Source of the DNA: Streptomyces sp. HD
Lineage (GTDB): Bacteria > Actinomycetota > Actinomycetes > Streptomycetales > Streptomycetaceae
Assembly (NCBI RefSeq): GCF_028369295.1
Contig: NZ_JAQMYP010000001.1
Coordinates: forward strand, 1-64,000
Length of the DNA: 64,000 bases
Direction of reading: 5' to 3'
Shown: positions 1 to 8,476 of the stretch, one piece after another
Layout of the letters: each line of letters starts with the position of its first letter
How positions within the stretch are numbered: the first letter of the stretch is position 1
Notes under the pieces: model-generated
The model's input: only the letters and a program-made list of their open reading frames with translations
Database searches by the model: none
What the model was told of the DNA's origin: nothing
Made by a program: the position numbers and the translations under genes

Positions 1-54
1 GCCGCTGGAGGCTCCGGTGACCAGGGCGGCGGTTCCTTCGAGACGACGAGTCAT
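1..54 (-). CDS. SDR-family oxidoreductase, N-terminal fragment cut by the window edge
   Basis: Only the first 18 codons are inside the window, read on the minus strand from the ATG at 54. They encode MTRRLEGTAALVTGASSG, the opening beta-strand and the start of the TGxxxGxG nucleotide-binding loop of short-chain dehydrogenases/reductases. These are NAD(P)-dependent cytosolic oxidoreductases of very diverse substrates, so no substrate can be inferred. The gene is divergent from the TetR-type regulator at 178, and this arrangement often means that the TetR protein controls the oxidoreductase. Family call good from the motif; everything downstream is unseen. Confidence 0.8.
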   Translation of the reverse strand, partial: MTRRLEGTAALVTGASSG

Positions 55-177
55 GGATCAGAGCTTTCGGTACAACGGCCACGTTGCTGTGGGCCGTGGT
101 GGATGGGGGTGACAGCCCTGGTGGGGCCCTGTGGGGGTGGAGGCCACTCAGGGTCGGGCCACGGGCAGAATGGGGAA

Positions 178-789
178 ATGAGTACTACCGGGCGGCAGAA
201 GGCAATCAACGCCAAGCGTCAGGACAGCACGATCGAGGGAGAGCTGCCTCCTCGTGAACGTCTGGTCCGGGCGGCGTCGCGGCTGTTCTATTACGAGGGT
301 GTTCGCGCGATCGGCGTGGAGCGGCTGATCGCCGAGGCCGGGGTGACGAAGGCGACCTTCTACCGGCACTTCGCCTCCAAGGACGACCTGGTCGTGGCCT
401 ATCTGCTGACCAAGGACGCCTACTACAAGCAGGTGGCCGAACCGCTGGCCGCCGCGCATCCGCCCGCGGAGGCGATCGACCTGATCTTCGAGGCGATCGC
501 CGAGCACGCCCGCGAGCGCGGCTTCCGCGGATCGCCGTTCCTGAACGCCGCCGCGGAGTACCCGGACGCCGACCATCCGATCCGGGGCCTGGTGGCGTCC
601 CACCGGGACTGGATCCGCGCCCTCTTCCAGGACCTGCTCACCCGGCTCGGCCACGCCGACCCGGAGTCGGCCGCCGGTGCGCTGCTGATGCTGTACGACG
701 GCGCGATGGCAGCCGGGTACCTGGACGACTCGACGGCCGCCCACAAGACCCTCGTGGACGCGGTCCGGCTGATCAGGTCGGGAGGCTGA
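178..789 (+). CDS. TetR/AcrR-family transcriptional regulator
   Basis: A 203-residue protein. The N-terminal part (about residues 25-75) is a TetR helix-turn-helix: RERLVRAASRLFYYEGVRAI, then VERLIAEAGVTKATFYRHF with the typical xxTFYxHFxSKDDL end. The remaining 130 residues form the helical ligand-binding and dimerisation domain, whose ligand cannot be read from sequence. I chose ATG 178 because a GGGGAA run sits just upstream and the family domain begins soon after; an in-frame start at 103 would add 25 low-complexity residues. It is divergent from the SDR gene at 54, its most likely target. A TetR-operator-like palindrome lies downstream at 962-985. Confidence 0.88.
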   Translation: MSTTGRQKAINAKRQDSTIEGELPPRERLVRAASRLFYYEGVRAIGVERLIAEAGVTKATFYRHFASKDDLVVAYLLTKDAYYKQVAEPLAAAHPPAEAIDLIFEAIAEHARERGFRGSPFLNAAAEYPDADHPIRGLVASHRDWIRALFQDLLTRLGHADPESAAGALLMLYDGAMAAGYLDDSTAAHKTLVDAVRLIRSGG

Positions 790-961
790 CCCCGTCGGGG
801 TGGCATCAAACAGCGACGACTCTGTGCAGGGCCCCGGCCGGGTGGGGGCGCGGATCGGCTTCACGGAACCTTTGATCTCTCTTCGACGTGCACCGGCGAC
901 CTCCTGGCCTGCCTCCGCCTGATGGCAGCTCAGCAGGAAGGCCGATCGACCATTCTCCAGA

Positions 962-985
962 GGTAGGAAGACCGGTCGTTCTACC
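962..985. promoter_or_regulatory. 24-bp TetR-operator-like palindrome in a 420-bp gap
   Basis: The two 12-nt arms, beginning GGTAGGAAGACC and continuing GGTCGTTCTACC, pair at 10 of 12 positions around a perfect GACCGGTC centre. This is typical in size and symmetry for a TetR-family operator. It lies in the gene-free stretch 790-1209 between the convergent TetR and acyl-CoA ligase genes, so no present-day gene is obviously served by it; a gene may have been lost here. Apart from this site and the hairpin at 1121-1149 I see nothing else supportable in 790-1209. Confidence 0.4.
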
Positions 986-1120
986 TCTCGACAATAACCC
1001 CGCTTGTCGCTCCTGCGCCACCGAACGAGCGCCTTGTGGGATCCCTCACGAACTGCTGCTGCCGCGAAGGTCAATGCCTTGTGCCGGCGGGGTCACGGAC
1101 GTGGGTGACGGCGCCGCGAA

Positions 1121-1149
1121 GTAGGCCGTCGTCCTCGACGACGGCCTAC
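1121..1149. terminator. Bidirectional hairpin terminator
   Basis: A perfect 13-bp inverted repeat (GTAGGCCGTCGTC, loop CTC, then its complement) lies between the convergent TetR and acyl-CoA ligase genes. There is no U-tract, which is normal for high-GC actinobacterial terminators. Position and perfect pairing make a shared terminator likely. Confidence 0.75.
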
Positions 1150-1209
1150 GGCCCGGCCGGGCGCCAGAAGCGTTGCTCCCCTTTGCAGGCTGGATCAACG
1201 CCATCGGTC

Positions 1210-2697
1210 TCACCCCGCCGGCGCGCTGATCTCCCTTTTGAGGATCTTGCCGCTGGGGCCGGTCGGCAGCTTGTCCACGAGCCACACCTGGCGTGGGTAC
1301 TTGTACGCCGCCACCCGCTCCTTGACGAACTGCTGGAGCTCGGCAGGCGTGGTCTGGGCCTTCGGGCGCAGCACCACCGCGGCTGCGATCTCCTCACCCA
1401 GATGCGCGTCGGCCACGCCCACCACCGCGGCCAGTGCGACGGCCGGGTGCTCGTGGAGTACTTCCTCGATCTCGCGCGGGTAGACGTTGTAGCCGCCGCG
1501 GATGATCATGTCCTTCTTGCGGTCGACGATGTACAGGTAGCCGTCCTCGTCCTGCCGCGCGAGGTCGCCGCTGCGCAGCCAGCCGTCCGGGATGGTGGCC
1601 GCCGTCTCCTCCGGGCGGTTCCAGTACCCCTTCATCACATTCGGCCCGCGAACGGCCAGTTCGCCGATCTCGCCGGGGGCCACGTCCTGACCCTTGTCGT
1701 CGAGGAGCCGCACCTCCACGTCCTTGATCGGGGTGCCGACAGAGCCCGCCCTGCGCGGCCGGTCGGGGTGGTTGAACGTGACCACCGGACTGGTCTCGGA
1801 CATGCCGAAGCCCTCCAGCACCATGCAACCGAAGCGGCGCTCGAAGCCCTGCAGGATCTCCACCGGCAGCGAGGCGCCACCGGAGACGCACATCCGCAGT
1901 GTGGACACGTCCGCTTCCGACGGGTGTTGCAGCAGCGCGGCGTACATGGTCGGTACGCCCTCGAAGATCGTCGCCCGGTCGCGGGCGATGGCGTCCAGCA
2001 CGGTCTGCGGGTCGAAGCGGGGGATCAGGGTGAGCGAGGCACCGGCGCGGATGGTCACGCTCATCGTGCAGATCTGGCCGAAGATGTGGAACAGCGGCAG
2101 ACAGCCCACGACCACGTCGTCCGCCGTCATTTGCTGCACATGGACCGCGTTGACCTCGGTGTTGTGCCGCAGTCCGGTGTGGGTGAGGGTGGCGCCCTTG
2201 GGGCGGCCGGTGGTGCCCGAGGTGTACAGCAGTACGGCCACGTCCTCGCCGTCCGGCTCGCTCACCTCCGGCAGCGGCTCGTGACCGGCCAGCACGTCCG
2301 CGAAGGCGGAGGGCTCGACGGCCATGTGCCGCACCTGGGCGGCGGCCGCGCCCTGCGCACCCTCGCCCGGCGCCTGGTGCCACTCGAAGAGCAGCACCGC
2401 GCCGGAGTCGCGCAGGTGGTACTCGGTCTCCCGCGTCTTCAGCAGCGGGTTCATCGGTACGACGACCGCTCCGGCGCGCAGCACGCCGTAGTACAGGGCG
2501 ACGAACTCGGGAACGTTGGGCAGCATCAGAGCGACGCGGTCTCCCGGTCGTACGCCCTCGGCCCGCAGCAGCGCGGCGGCGCGGGCGCTGCGCTGGTCCA
2601 GCTCCGCGTAGCTGGTGACCTGGCCCCCAAACCGCAGCGCGGGCCGTTCCGGCTGCCGCCGTGCTGTCTCCACCAGGAACTGAGCCAGATTGGCCAT
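1210..2697 (-). CDS. Long-chain fatty-acid--CoA ligase (AMP-binding, ANL superfamily)
   Basis: A 495-residue acyl-adenylate-forming enzyme that activates a fatty or other carboxylic acid with ATP and transfers it to CoA. Visible signatures are the P-loop LLYTSGTTGRPKGATLTH, the adenine-binding region GFGMSETSP, the hinge segment DGWLRSGDLARQDEDGYLY followed by VDRKKDMIIRGGYNVYPREI, and the C-terminal catalytic lysine in PTGPSGKILKRE. The length is normal for the family. The start at 2697 (MANLAQFLVETARRQ) opens the conserved N-terminus; the reading frame stays open further upstream but carries no homology there. It is divergent from the PucR-type regulator at 2847 across 149 bp, which probably holds both promoters. 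Chain-length preference cannot be told. Confidence 0.9.
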   Translation of the reverse strand: MANLAQFLVETARRQPERPALRFGGQVTSYAELDQRSARAAALLRAEGVRPGDRVALMLPNVPEFVALYYGVLRAGAVVVPMNPLLKTRETEYHLRDSGAVLLFEWHQAPGEGAQGAAAAQVRHMAVEPSAFADVLAGHEPLPEVSEPDGEDVAVLLYTSGTTGRPKGATLTHTGLRHNTEVNAVHVQQMTADDVVVGCLPLFHIFGQICTMSVTIRAGASLTLIPRFDPQTVLDAIARDRATIFEGVPTMYAALLQHPSEADVSTLRMCVSGGASLPVEILQGFERRFGCMVLEGFGMSETSPVVTFNHPDRPRRAGSVGTPIKDVEVRLLDDKGQDVAPGEIGELAVRGPNVMKGYWNRPEETAATIPDGWLRSGDLARQDEDGYLYIVDRKKDMIIRGGYNVYPREIEEVLHEHPAVALAAVVGVADAHLGEEIAAAVVLRPKAQTTPAELQQFVKERVAAYKYPRQVWLVDKLPTGPSGKILKREISAPAG

Positions 2698-2846
2698 GAC
2701 TGCCTCCACGAAAGTCGCCGTCGAAATCCGCTGTTCACATTGACGCCATCGTGCAGAGATCTGTGGCGAGGGCCTATGTGCGCCATGACATCGTCTGCCC
2801 TTCCGGATTGTTCCCGAGAACAAAACAGGGGCGTTAAGCTGCGGGA

Positions 2847-4031
2847 ATGAAGCTCTCGGGGGTGGTCTCGGCGCTACAGGCGAGGTTGCCGGAACTGGGC
2901 GAGCGGATGGCGGAGCGCATCCGCTCGGACGTCGATGCCTACCAGGACGAGGCGCTGATCCCCTTCGACTCGCTGCGCCGCTCGTGCGCGGCCAACGCGG
3001 AGCTGCTGCTGAACCAGCTCGGCCGCGCGGGCGGGCAGGACCCGAGCCCGGCCCGGGAGACCGGGCGTCTGCGCGCCGAGCAGGGCGTACCCCTGGCCGA
3101 CACCCTGCACGCGTACCGGATCGGCTTCGAGCTCCTGTGGACGGACATCCTCGCCGAGGCACGCAACCGTCCCGAGGTCACCGACGCCCAACTGGTGTCC
3201 CAGTCCGCGGAGATCTGGGCCCTGTTCGGCCGCTACGCAGAGGCCGTGGCGGCGGCGTACCGGGAGACGACCGCGGAGCTGACCTCGCGGCGTCAGGCGC
3301 GCCGCTCGGCACTCGTGGAGGCGTTGTTCACCGGCGTCATCGCCGACCGCACGCTGTGGGAGGCCGCGCGGGAGCTGGGTCTGCCCGACCGAGGGCCCTA
3401 CGTCGTCGTCGCGGCGGCGGCCGACGCTCCCGGTGAGGAGCCGCTGGCGAGCACGGATGCGGTGCTGCGTCAGGCCCAGATCCACTTCGCCTGGAGGCTG
3501 CTGCCCGACCAGCAGATCGGTCTGGCCGCCGTGCCCACGGTGCCGGTGGAGAGCACCTGTCTGAGCATTCTGCGCAGCGCGGGCGCCCGCGTAGGTGTCA
3601 GCCCGCGCTTTCACTCGCTGCGCGACACCCCCAGGGCGCTGCGCTTCGCCCGGCTGGCTCTGGCCGGCCTCCCGGGCACCGGCCCCGGCGTCGCGCGGTT
3701 CGACGACAACCCGTTGGCCATGGTCGTCGCCGCCGCCCCGGCCGAGGCGGCACAGCTCGTGGAGATGGTCCTCCAGCCGCTGCTCGATCTCCCCGCCCCG
3801 GAGCGTTCCCGCCTCCTTGAGACCCTGGAGCACTGGTACGCCGCCGCCGGCTCCGCCACGGACGCGGCGCAGAGCCTCTTCGTCCACCCCAACACCGTCC
3901 GCTACCGGCTGCGCCGCGTCGAGGAGTTGGCGGGCCGCTCCCTGTCCGATCCGCGAGCCGTGGCGGACATCGGGGCGGCGCTCCTGGCGGTCCGCCGGAC
4001 GGGCGCATCATCCAGCGACATCAGTCAGTAG
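2847..4031 (+). CDS. PucR/CdaR-type transcriptional regulator
   Basis: A 394-residue regulator. The first 160 residues are a helical RsbRD-like sensory region (MKLSGVVSALQARLPELGER), the middle resembles the degenerate GGDEF-like domain of PucR proteins, and the C-terminal 60 residues are the PucR helix-turn-helix: LLETLEHWYAAAGSATDAAQ, then LFVHPNTVRYRLRRVEEL. Such proteins often activate catabolic or transport genes nearby. It is divergent from the acyl-CoA ligase at 2697, its most plausible target. The stop at 4031 is followed by decayed sequence. Confidence 0.85.
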   Translation: MKLSGVVSALQARLPELGERMAERIRSDVDAYQDEALIPFDSLRRSCAANAELLLNQLGRAGGQDPSPARETGRLRAEQGVPLADTLHAYRIGFELLWTDILAEARNRPEVTDAQLVSQSAEIWALFGRYAEAVAAAYRETTAELTSRRQARRSALVEALFTGVIADRTLWEAARELGLPDRGPYVVVAAAADAPGEEPLASTDAVLRQAQIHFAWRLLPDQQIGLAAVPTVPVESTCLSILRSAGARVGVSPRFHSLRDTPRALRFARLALAGLPGTGPGVARFDDNPLAMVVAAAPAEAAQLVEMVLQPLLDLPAPERSRLLETLEHWYAAAGSATDAAQSLFVHPNTVRYRLRRVEELAGRSLSDPRAVADIGAALLAVRRTGASSSDISQ

Positions 4032-4121
4032 GACGACTGACCACTTCAACAGGATCGACCGGAGGTACCTGGTTTCGCCCGGCGTCCCACTTGTTCGACC
4101 TCCCTTTTGACACCCCCTCAG

Positions 4122-4510
4122 GAGCCCTTCCAGCGGCTGGGCGCATTCACAAACACTGACCGAAATGTCGAATATGAAACGTACTGCCGGCTCGCCAACC
4201 GCAACAGCGGCAAGGTCATGACGTCCAGGCGCCCAACACCGATGATTTCGTGAAGGTCGGTCAGTACGCCTGGAACGACAGGCCCTGGCAGCAGTGGCAA
4301 CCAGCAGATGTACCTCGCGCACAGCCCGGATGGCGTGCACTGGAACGACCTCAACGGCGGCGGCATGGTGCTGCGCTCCACAGTCGGTACGAGGGGAGTG
4401 CGGGACCTCGCCCTGGTTCGCGTCCGCCTACCGGAAGCAGGCGTCGGGCAGCTACGACATGGGCGGCACCAAGAAGCGCCACGGCTGGATCCTGAAGCTG
4501 ACCGCCCCGG
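4122..4510 (+). pseudogene. Remnant of a secreted carbohydrate-active protein (ricin-type lectin plus GH43-like fragments)
   Basis: Two protein-like stretches in different frames. From 4122 the frame reads EPFQRLGAFTNTDRNVEYE and then YCRLANRNSGKVM; restoring one missing base at about 4221 gives DVQAPNTDDFVKVGQYAWND and WQQWQ. That is the QxW core of a ricin-B lectin domain. From about 4309 another frame reads MYLAHSPDGVHWNDLNGGG, like the blade segments of family-43-type glycosidases, and a third frame ends SGSYDMGGTKKRHGW. No continuous frame, start or stop remains. I infer a degraded extracellular polysaccharide-binding or hydrolysing enzyme. The flanks 4032-4121 and 4511-4797 hold nothing else I can support. 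Confidence 0.6.
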
Positions 4511-4797
4511 ACACCCGGCACCCCTGCTCCACTCGCTGGTCGGCGTCGCCGTCGCGCTGGTGACGGGTTCGCGCATCACGAAGAAGCCGAAGATCAAGGC
4601 GTTCAGGGCTTTCCAGTCCGTCTCGACCGCGTAGGGCACGTCCTTCTCGCGGTGTCCGGCGGGCCGGCCGCCGCCGCTTTCCTCAAACCGATCAACCTGC
4701 GCAGCACCCGATGCGTCCTTGTGACGCGTGACCGGACGGCAGAGGTGAAGGTCACGCGGTTCGGGGAGGCCCGGTACGGCGGTGCTGCGCTGCGTGC

Positions 4798-6693
4798 TCA
4801 TGGTGTCGGGGCTCCGTGTCCGCTCGGCAAGGCGGGCTGGGTGGGGATGCGGGGTACGGAGCCGTAGCGGCGGGTGCGGCGGGCGTACTCTGCGATCGCG
4901 TCCCACAGGGTTCGGCGGTCCACCTCGGGCCACGGTGTGTCCAGGAAGAGCAGTTCGGCATAAGTGGCCTGCCAGGGAAGGAAGTTGGAGGTGCGCTGGT
5001 CGCCGCCGGTGCGCAGCAGCAGGTCTACGTCGGGCAGTTCGGGTACGTGGAGGTAGCGGGCGAAGGTGTGCTCGGAGACCGAGGAGGGGGCGATCCTTCC
5101 GGCGACTGCTTCCTGGGCGAGTTTCGCCGCGGCCGCCGTGATCTCGGCGCGGCCTCCGTAGTTCACGCACAAAGTCAGCGTCAGTCCGGTGCGGTCGCGG
5201 GTGGCCCGCTCGTCCTGGAGGAGCTGCTCGACGACGTCGGCCGGCAGGCGGGAGCGGACCCCGGCCCAGCGCAGGCGGACGTCCAGCGACTGGTCCACCA
5301 TGCGGCTCATGGCCTGGGGGATCTCGTACAGCAGTGCCTGTAGTTCGTCGGCGGGGCGTTTCCAGTTCTCGGTGGAGAACGCGTACACCGTCAGGTGTTT
5401 CAGCCCGATCTCCAGGGCGCCGTGGACGACGTCGATCAAGGCGTCGATGCCCGCGCGGTGGCCGTCGGTGCGGGGCAGGCCGCGGGCGGTCGCCCAGCGG
5501 CCGTTGCCGTCCATGACGATCGCGACGTGACGCGGCATGGCTTCGGGCGGGAGTTGGGGCGGACGGGCGCCGGACGGGTGGGGAGGCGGAAGTGTGGCCG
5601 CATGCTGCTCAACAGCGGGTACGCATGCCTGCTCGGCCCGGCGAGGTGAGTCGGGCGAGTCGGGTGCGTCGAGTGCGTCGGTCGGGGAGGGGTGTGGTGG
5701 CGGGCCGGGCTGGATGGGGAAGGGGAACAGGGCCCAGGCCAGTGCGGCCTTCGTCCGGACGGGAAGCAGCAGGCGCAGCCGGGCGTTTCGCGGCAGGGCC
5801 GGGCGGCGGTGCAGCAGTGCGGCGGGGGCGTTGGCGGCGGCCTGGAGGCGGAGGCGGTACAGGTCGGCGTATGCGCCGAGGGCGACGGCGACCGCGGGGT
5901 GCAGCACGGGTGGGAGCGGGGCGTGGTCCAGCCAGGTGCGGGCACGGTCGGTCAGACGGCGTACCAGTTCATCGAAGGCCGGGGTGGCGCGCCGGGTCAG
6001 CAGGTCCGCCCGATGTACGCCGGCCTCGTCCAGCGCTTCCTGCGGCAGGGGGACGTGGCCGCGGTCCAGGTCGTCGGAGAGGTCGACGAGGGCATCGGTG
6101 AGGTAGACCGCATCGACGGTGGTCTGCCACGCGATGGCCAAGTCCGGCACGCTCGCGGCGATCGCCTCCGGTTCGGCGGACAGGCCCGCGACCCGCAGCA
6201 GCAGTGAGCCCGCACGGAGCACCAGCGGGGTGTTGATCAGGCTGTTGTAGCGCCGCCACTCCTGCCAGGTGGCGAACTGCCGCCCATGGACGTCCTGGCG
6301 GAGCTCCTCGAACAGCGTGTGCAGGAATCCCGGCGGCAGGTTCCAGGTCAGCATGGTGTGAATCAGTGCCTGCCGTACCGGGTCGCTGCCTCGGCCGTCA
6401 CGCAGGTCCGCGTCGAAGGCCGAGATCCATGCCTCCAGCCGTCCGGCTCGCCCGGGACCCGTTTCTTCGGCGGCTCCGGGCGCGTCGGCCAGGTCGTCCA
6501 CGGCCCGTACGGCGCCGTACAACGCCCAGATGGCGGTCCGCAGCGGTGGCGGCAGCAGCAGCGAGACGGCGTACTCGATCTCGCCCGTCGCGCGGGTGGC
6601 GCGGCGGCACGCCTCGTAGCCGCGGCGCAGGGCCGGGTCGTGAATACCGCTGCGCCGGTAGACACCGGCGGGTGGCACTACGAGGGAACCCAC
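4798..6693 (-). CDS. Squalene/phytoene-synthase--cis-prenyltransferase (UppS) fusion
   Basis: One 631-residue frame carrying two isoprenoid enzymes. Residues about 10-310 are a squalene/phytoene-synthase domain with both Asp-rich metal sites: AVRAVDDLAD, and TDALVDLSDDLDRGHVPLP. A Pro/Ser/Ala-rich linker of about 65 residues follows. From residue about 386 comes a complete undecaprenyl-diphosphate-synthase-type domain: HVAIVMDGNGRWA with the catalytic Asp, FSTENWKRP, LCVNYGGR, and RTGGDQRTSNFLPWQ. Head-to-head or terpene-cyclase-like chemistry could therefore be coupled to cis-chain elongation in one chain. I chose the GTG at 6693 because AGAGGA lies 8 nt upstream. An internal ATG at 5538 exists but has a poor ribosome site, so separate translation of the second half is less likely. 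The P450 and GMC neighbours suggest a terpenoid pathway; the product is unknown. Confidence 0.85.
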   Translation of the reverse strand: MGSLVVPPAGVYRRSGIHDPALRRGYEACRRATRATGEIEYAVSLLLPPPLRTAIWALYGAVRAVDDLADAPGAAEETGPGRAGRLEAWISAFDADLRDGRGSDPVRQALIHTMLTWNLPPGFLHTLFEELRQDVHGRQFATWQEWRRYNSLINTPLVLRAGSLLLRVAGLSAEPEAIAASVPDLAIAWQTTVDAVYLTDALVDLSDDLDRGHVPLPQEALDEAGVHRADLLTRRATPAFDELVRRLTDRARTWLDHAPLPPVLHPAVAVALGAYADLYRLRLQAAANAPAALLHRRPALPRNARLRLLLPVRTKAALAWALFPFPIQPGPPPHPSPTDALDAPDSPDSPRRAEQACVPAVEQHAATLPPPHPSGARPPQLPPEAMPRHVAIVMDGNGRWATARGLPRTDGHRAGIDALIDVVHGALEIGLKHLTVYAFSTENWKRPADELQALLYEIPQAMSRMVDQSLDVRLRWAGVRSRLPADVVEQLLQDERATRDRTGLTLTLCVNYGGRAEITAAAAKLAQEAVAGRIAPSSVSEHTFARYLHVPELPDVDLLLRTGGDQRTSNFLPWQATYAELLFLDTPWPEVDRRTLWDAIAEYARRTRRYGSVPRIPTQPALPSGHGAPTP

Positions 6694-7014
6694 CTCACAC
6701 GTCCTCTCGGTTCGAAGGCGCCTGCTGGGGGACCCGGGCCGGGGCCTCAGCCGCCGCGCCCTGCTCCGCCACCAGCCCGTTGCCCCGGCGGCGTCCTTCG
6801 TGTCCCACCCGGTCATCTGCCGCGTCCGTACCGTCCCGGCCGGTGACCTGCGTGCCAATGTTCACGCTCGCGCAAACGTCGCCCGCCGTATCTCTGTCAC
6901 GGCCGGGATGTGAATACAACCGTGAAGGATGATCTATCGCCGTGAGGTTGTCTGCCGGGTGGTGTGTGCGGCTGGTGCACTGCCGCATATGCCCTCTTTC
7001 GGGCGCTGGATCCG
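6694..7014. other. Leader/promoter gap upstream of the fused isoprenoid gene
   Basis: 321 bp without a confident gene. On the minus strand a frame with a possible GTG at 6865 runs to a TGA ending at 6695, one base before the GTG chosen for the fusion. It could encode a small coupled leader protein of 56 residues (start NIGTQVTGRD, end QQAPSNREDV), but it has no clear ribosome site and no recognisable domain. Otherwise the region looks like promoter and leader sequence. Confidence 0.3.
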
Positions 7015-8418
7015 TCACGGACCGGGGCTCTCGCTCGCTCGACCCCGGCGGGGGTGGCAGGTCATGGGCATCGGGCCGGGGGAGATGACGATGCGGCCCT
7101 GGGGTCGGTAACGGTGTCCTGGCGCGGTGCGCAGCTGCCAGTGGGCCGCGATGGTGGCCACGGCGGTCAGGAGCTGGTTCATCGTCAGGGCGTCGCCGAT
7201 GCACTTGCGTACGCCCGCGCCGAAGGGGACGTCGGCGCAGCGTGCCAGGTTCTTCGCGCGGCCGGGCAGCCAGCGGTCGGGGTCGAAGCGCAGCGGGTCG
7301 GGGTGGACCGCGGGATTGCGGTGCAACGCGTAGGTGCAGTAGGCGAGTTCGGTGCCGGCGGGGAGTTCGGCCGTACCCAGGCGTACGGGGACGAGCGTGC
7401 GCCGGCCCAGCATCCAGGGGGCGGGGTGCAGCCGAAGTGTCTCCTTGACGACGCGCCGGGTGTATTCGAGCGAGGTGAGGTCCTCGGCCTGCACGGGGCG
7501 ACCGTCAAGGACGGAGTCGATCTCCTGGCGCACTCGCCGTTCGACGTCCGGATGGCGCGCCAGCTCGTAGAGGACGTGGGGCAGCACCTCCTTCAGGCCG
7601 TGCGTCGCGGCCCAGATGAGGAACAGCATGTCGGCGATGATCTGCTGGTCGCCGAGCGGTTCGTCCGAGTCGGTGTAACGAGCTTGAAGAAGCTGGGAGA
7701 GGACACTGCCGTCGGCCGCGCCCTGGTCGCGCTGGTGGGTGAGCGCCGCCGTGATGCCGGTGCGCAGATCGGACAGTGCCCGGAGGAACCTGCCTGTGCC
7801 CGGCACGTGTTCGAGGTGGGCGAGCTGTGGGACGGCGAGGCGCCAGTACAGGCCTCGGGTGGTCTGGGAGCTCAAGGCCGCCAGAGCTGCCGTCACCTGG
7901 TCGAGGGCCGGAGTGTCCCCGCACACCGCGCGCGCGTTGACCCGGTGGGCGAGGCCGGCCATCTCCTGGTCCACCCGGATCGTCGTGCCTGGACGCCATG
8001 GCGCCATGGCCTCCTGAACGGCCTGCCGGAGTGCCGGTGTTCCGGCGGCGACGCGGTGGGGGTGGAAGGCCGGCTGCACGGCACGTCGGTGCCTGAGGTG
8101 TGAGCCGAACAGTGTCAACCCGTCGAACTCCATGTCCATCACCAGGCTGATGCCGAACTGGGAGCCCATCCCGGCCGTGATCCTCGCCTGGGCGTAGTCA
8201 CGGGCATCGGTCACCAGCAACTGGTGCAGTAGTTCAGGTGAGTTGACGAGATAGACGGCGGGTGTGAAGGCCGGGCCCCGCATCCGCACCAGGGGGCCCA
8301 GCCCGTTGAGCGACGCCATGAAGCCGAGCGGGTCGAGCAGGAGTTTCAGGCTGTGCCCGAGCAGGGGCAGTGAACCCGGAGCGGTCGGGATGGCGGGGGG
8401 AGGCACGGAAACGGCCAC
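7015..8418 (-). CDS. Cytochrome P450 with atypical I-helix
   Basis: A 467-residue haem-thiolate monooxygenase. The cysteine loop FGAGVRKCIGDAL, the ExxR helix (VKETLRLHP) and the FDPDRW meander are all present. The I-helix segment where P450s usually carry AGTETT reads WAATHGLKEVLP, so the acid/alcohol pair used for proton delivery during O2 activation is missing. This occurs in P450s with unusual chemistry. GTG 8418 is preferred because AGAGAGGG sits just upstream; an ATG at 8454 would add 12 residues and nearly abut the divergent GMC gene. It follows the direction of the fused isoprenoid gene and probably tailors the same product. Confidence 0.88.
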   Translation of the reverse strand: MAVSVPPPAIPTAPGSLPLLGHSLKLLLDPLGFMASLNGLGPLVRMRGPAFTPAVYLVNSPELLHQLLVTDARDYAQARITAGMGSQFGISLVMDMEFDGLTLFGSHLRHRRAVQPAFHPHRVAAGTPALRQAVQEAMAPWRPGTTIRVDQEMAGLAHRVNARAVCGDTPALDQVTAALAALSSQTTRGLYWRLAVPQLAHLEHVPGTGRFLRALSDLRTGITAALTHQRDQGAADGSVLSQLLQARYTDSDEPLGDQQIIADMLFLIWAATHGLKEVLPHVLYELARHPDVERRVRQEIDSVLDGRPVQAEDLTSLEYTRRVVKETLRLHPAPWMLGRRTLVPVRLGTAELPAGTELAYCTYALHRNPAVHPDPLRFDPDRWLPGRAKNLARCADVPFGAGVRKCIGDALTMNQLLTAVATIAAHWQLRTAPGHRYRPQGRIVISPGPMPMTCHPRRGRASESPGP

Positions 8419-8476
8419 GGGCCCTCTCTCTGACTGATCGGATGATGAGCGCACTGCGACCGATAACGTACTGACC

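Noticed and set aside
1036..2850. Long open frames antisense to the acyl-CoA ligase
   Set aside because: Typical high-GC shadow frame; low-complexity His/Arg/Gly-rich translation, and the minus strand has clear ANL motifs.
6964..8103. Plus-strand open frame opposite the first P450
   Set aside because: Shadow of the P450 gene; no domain and biased composition.
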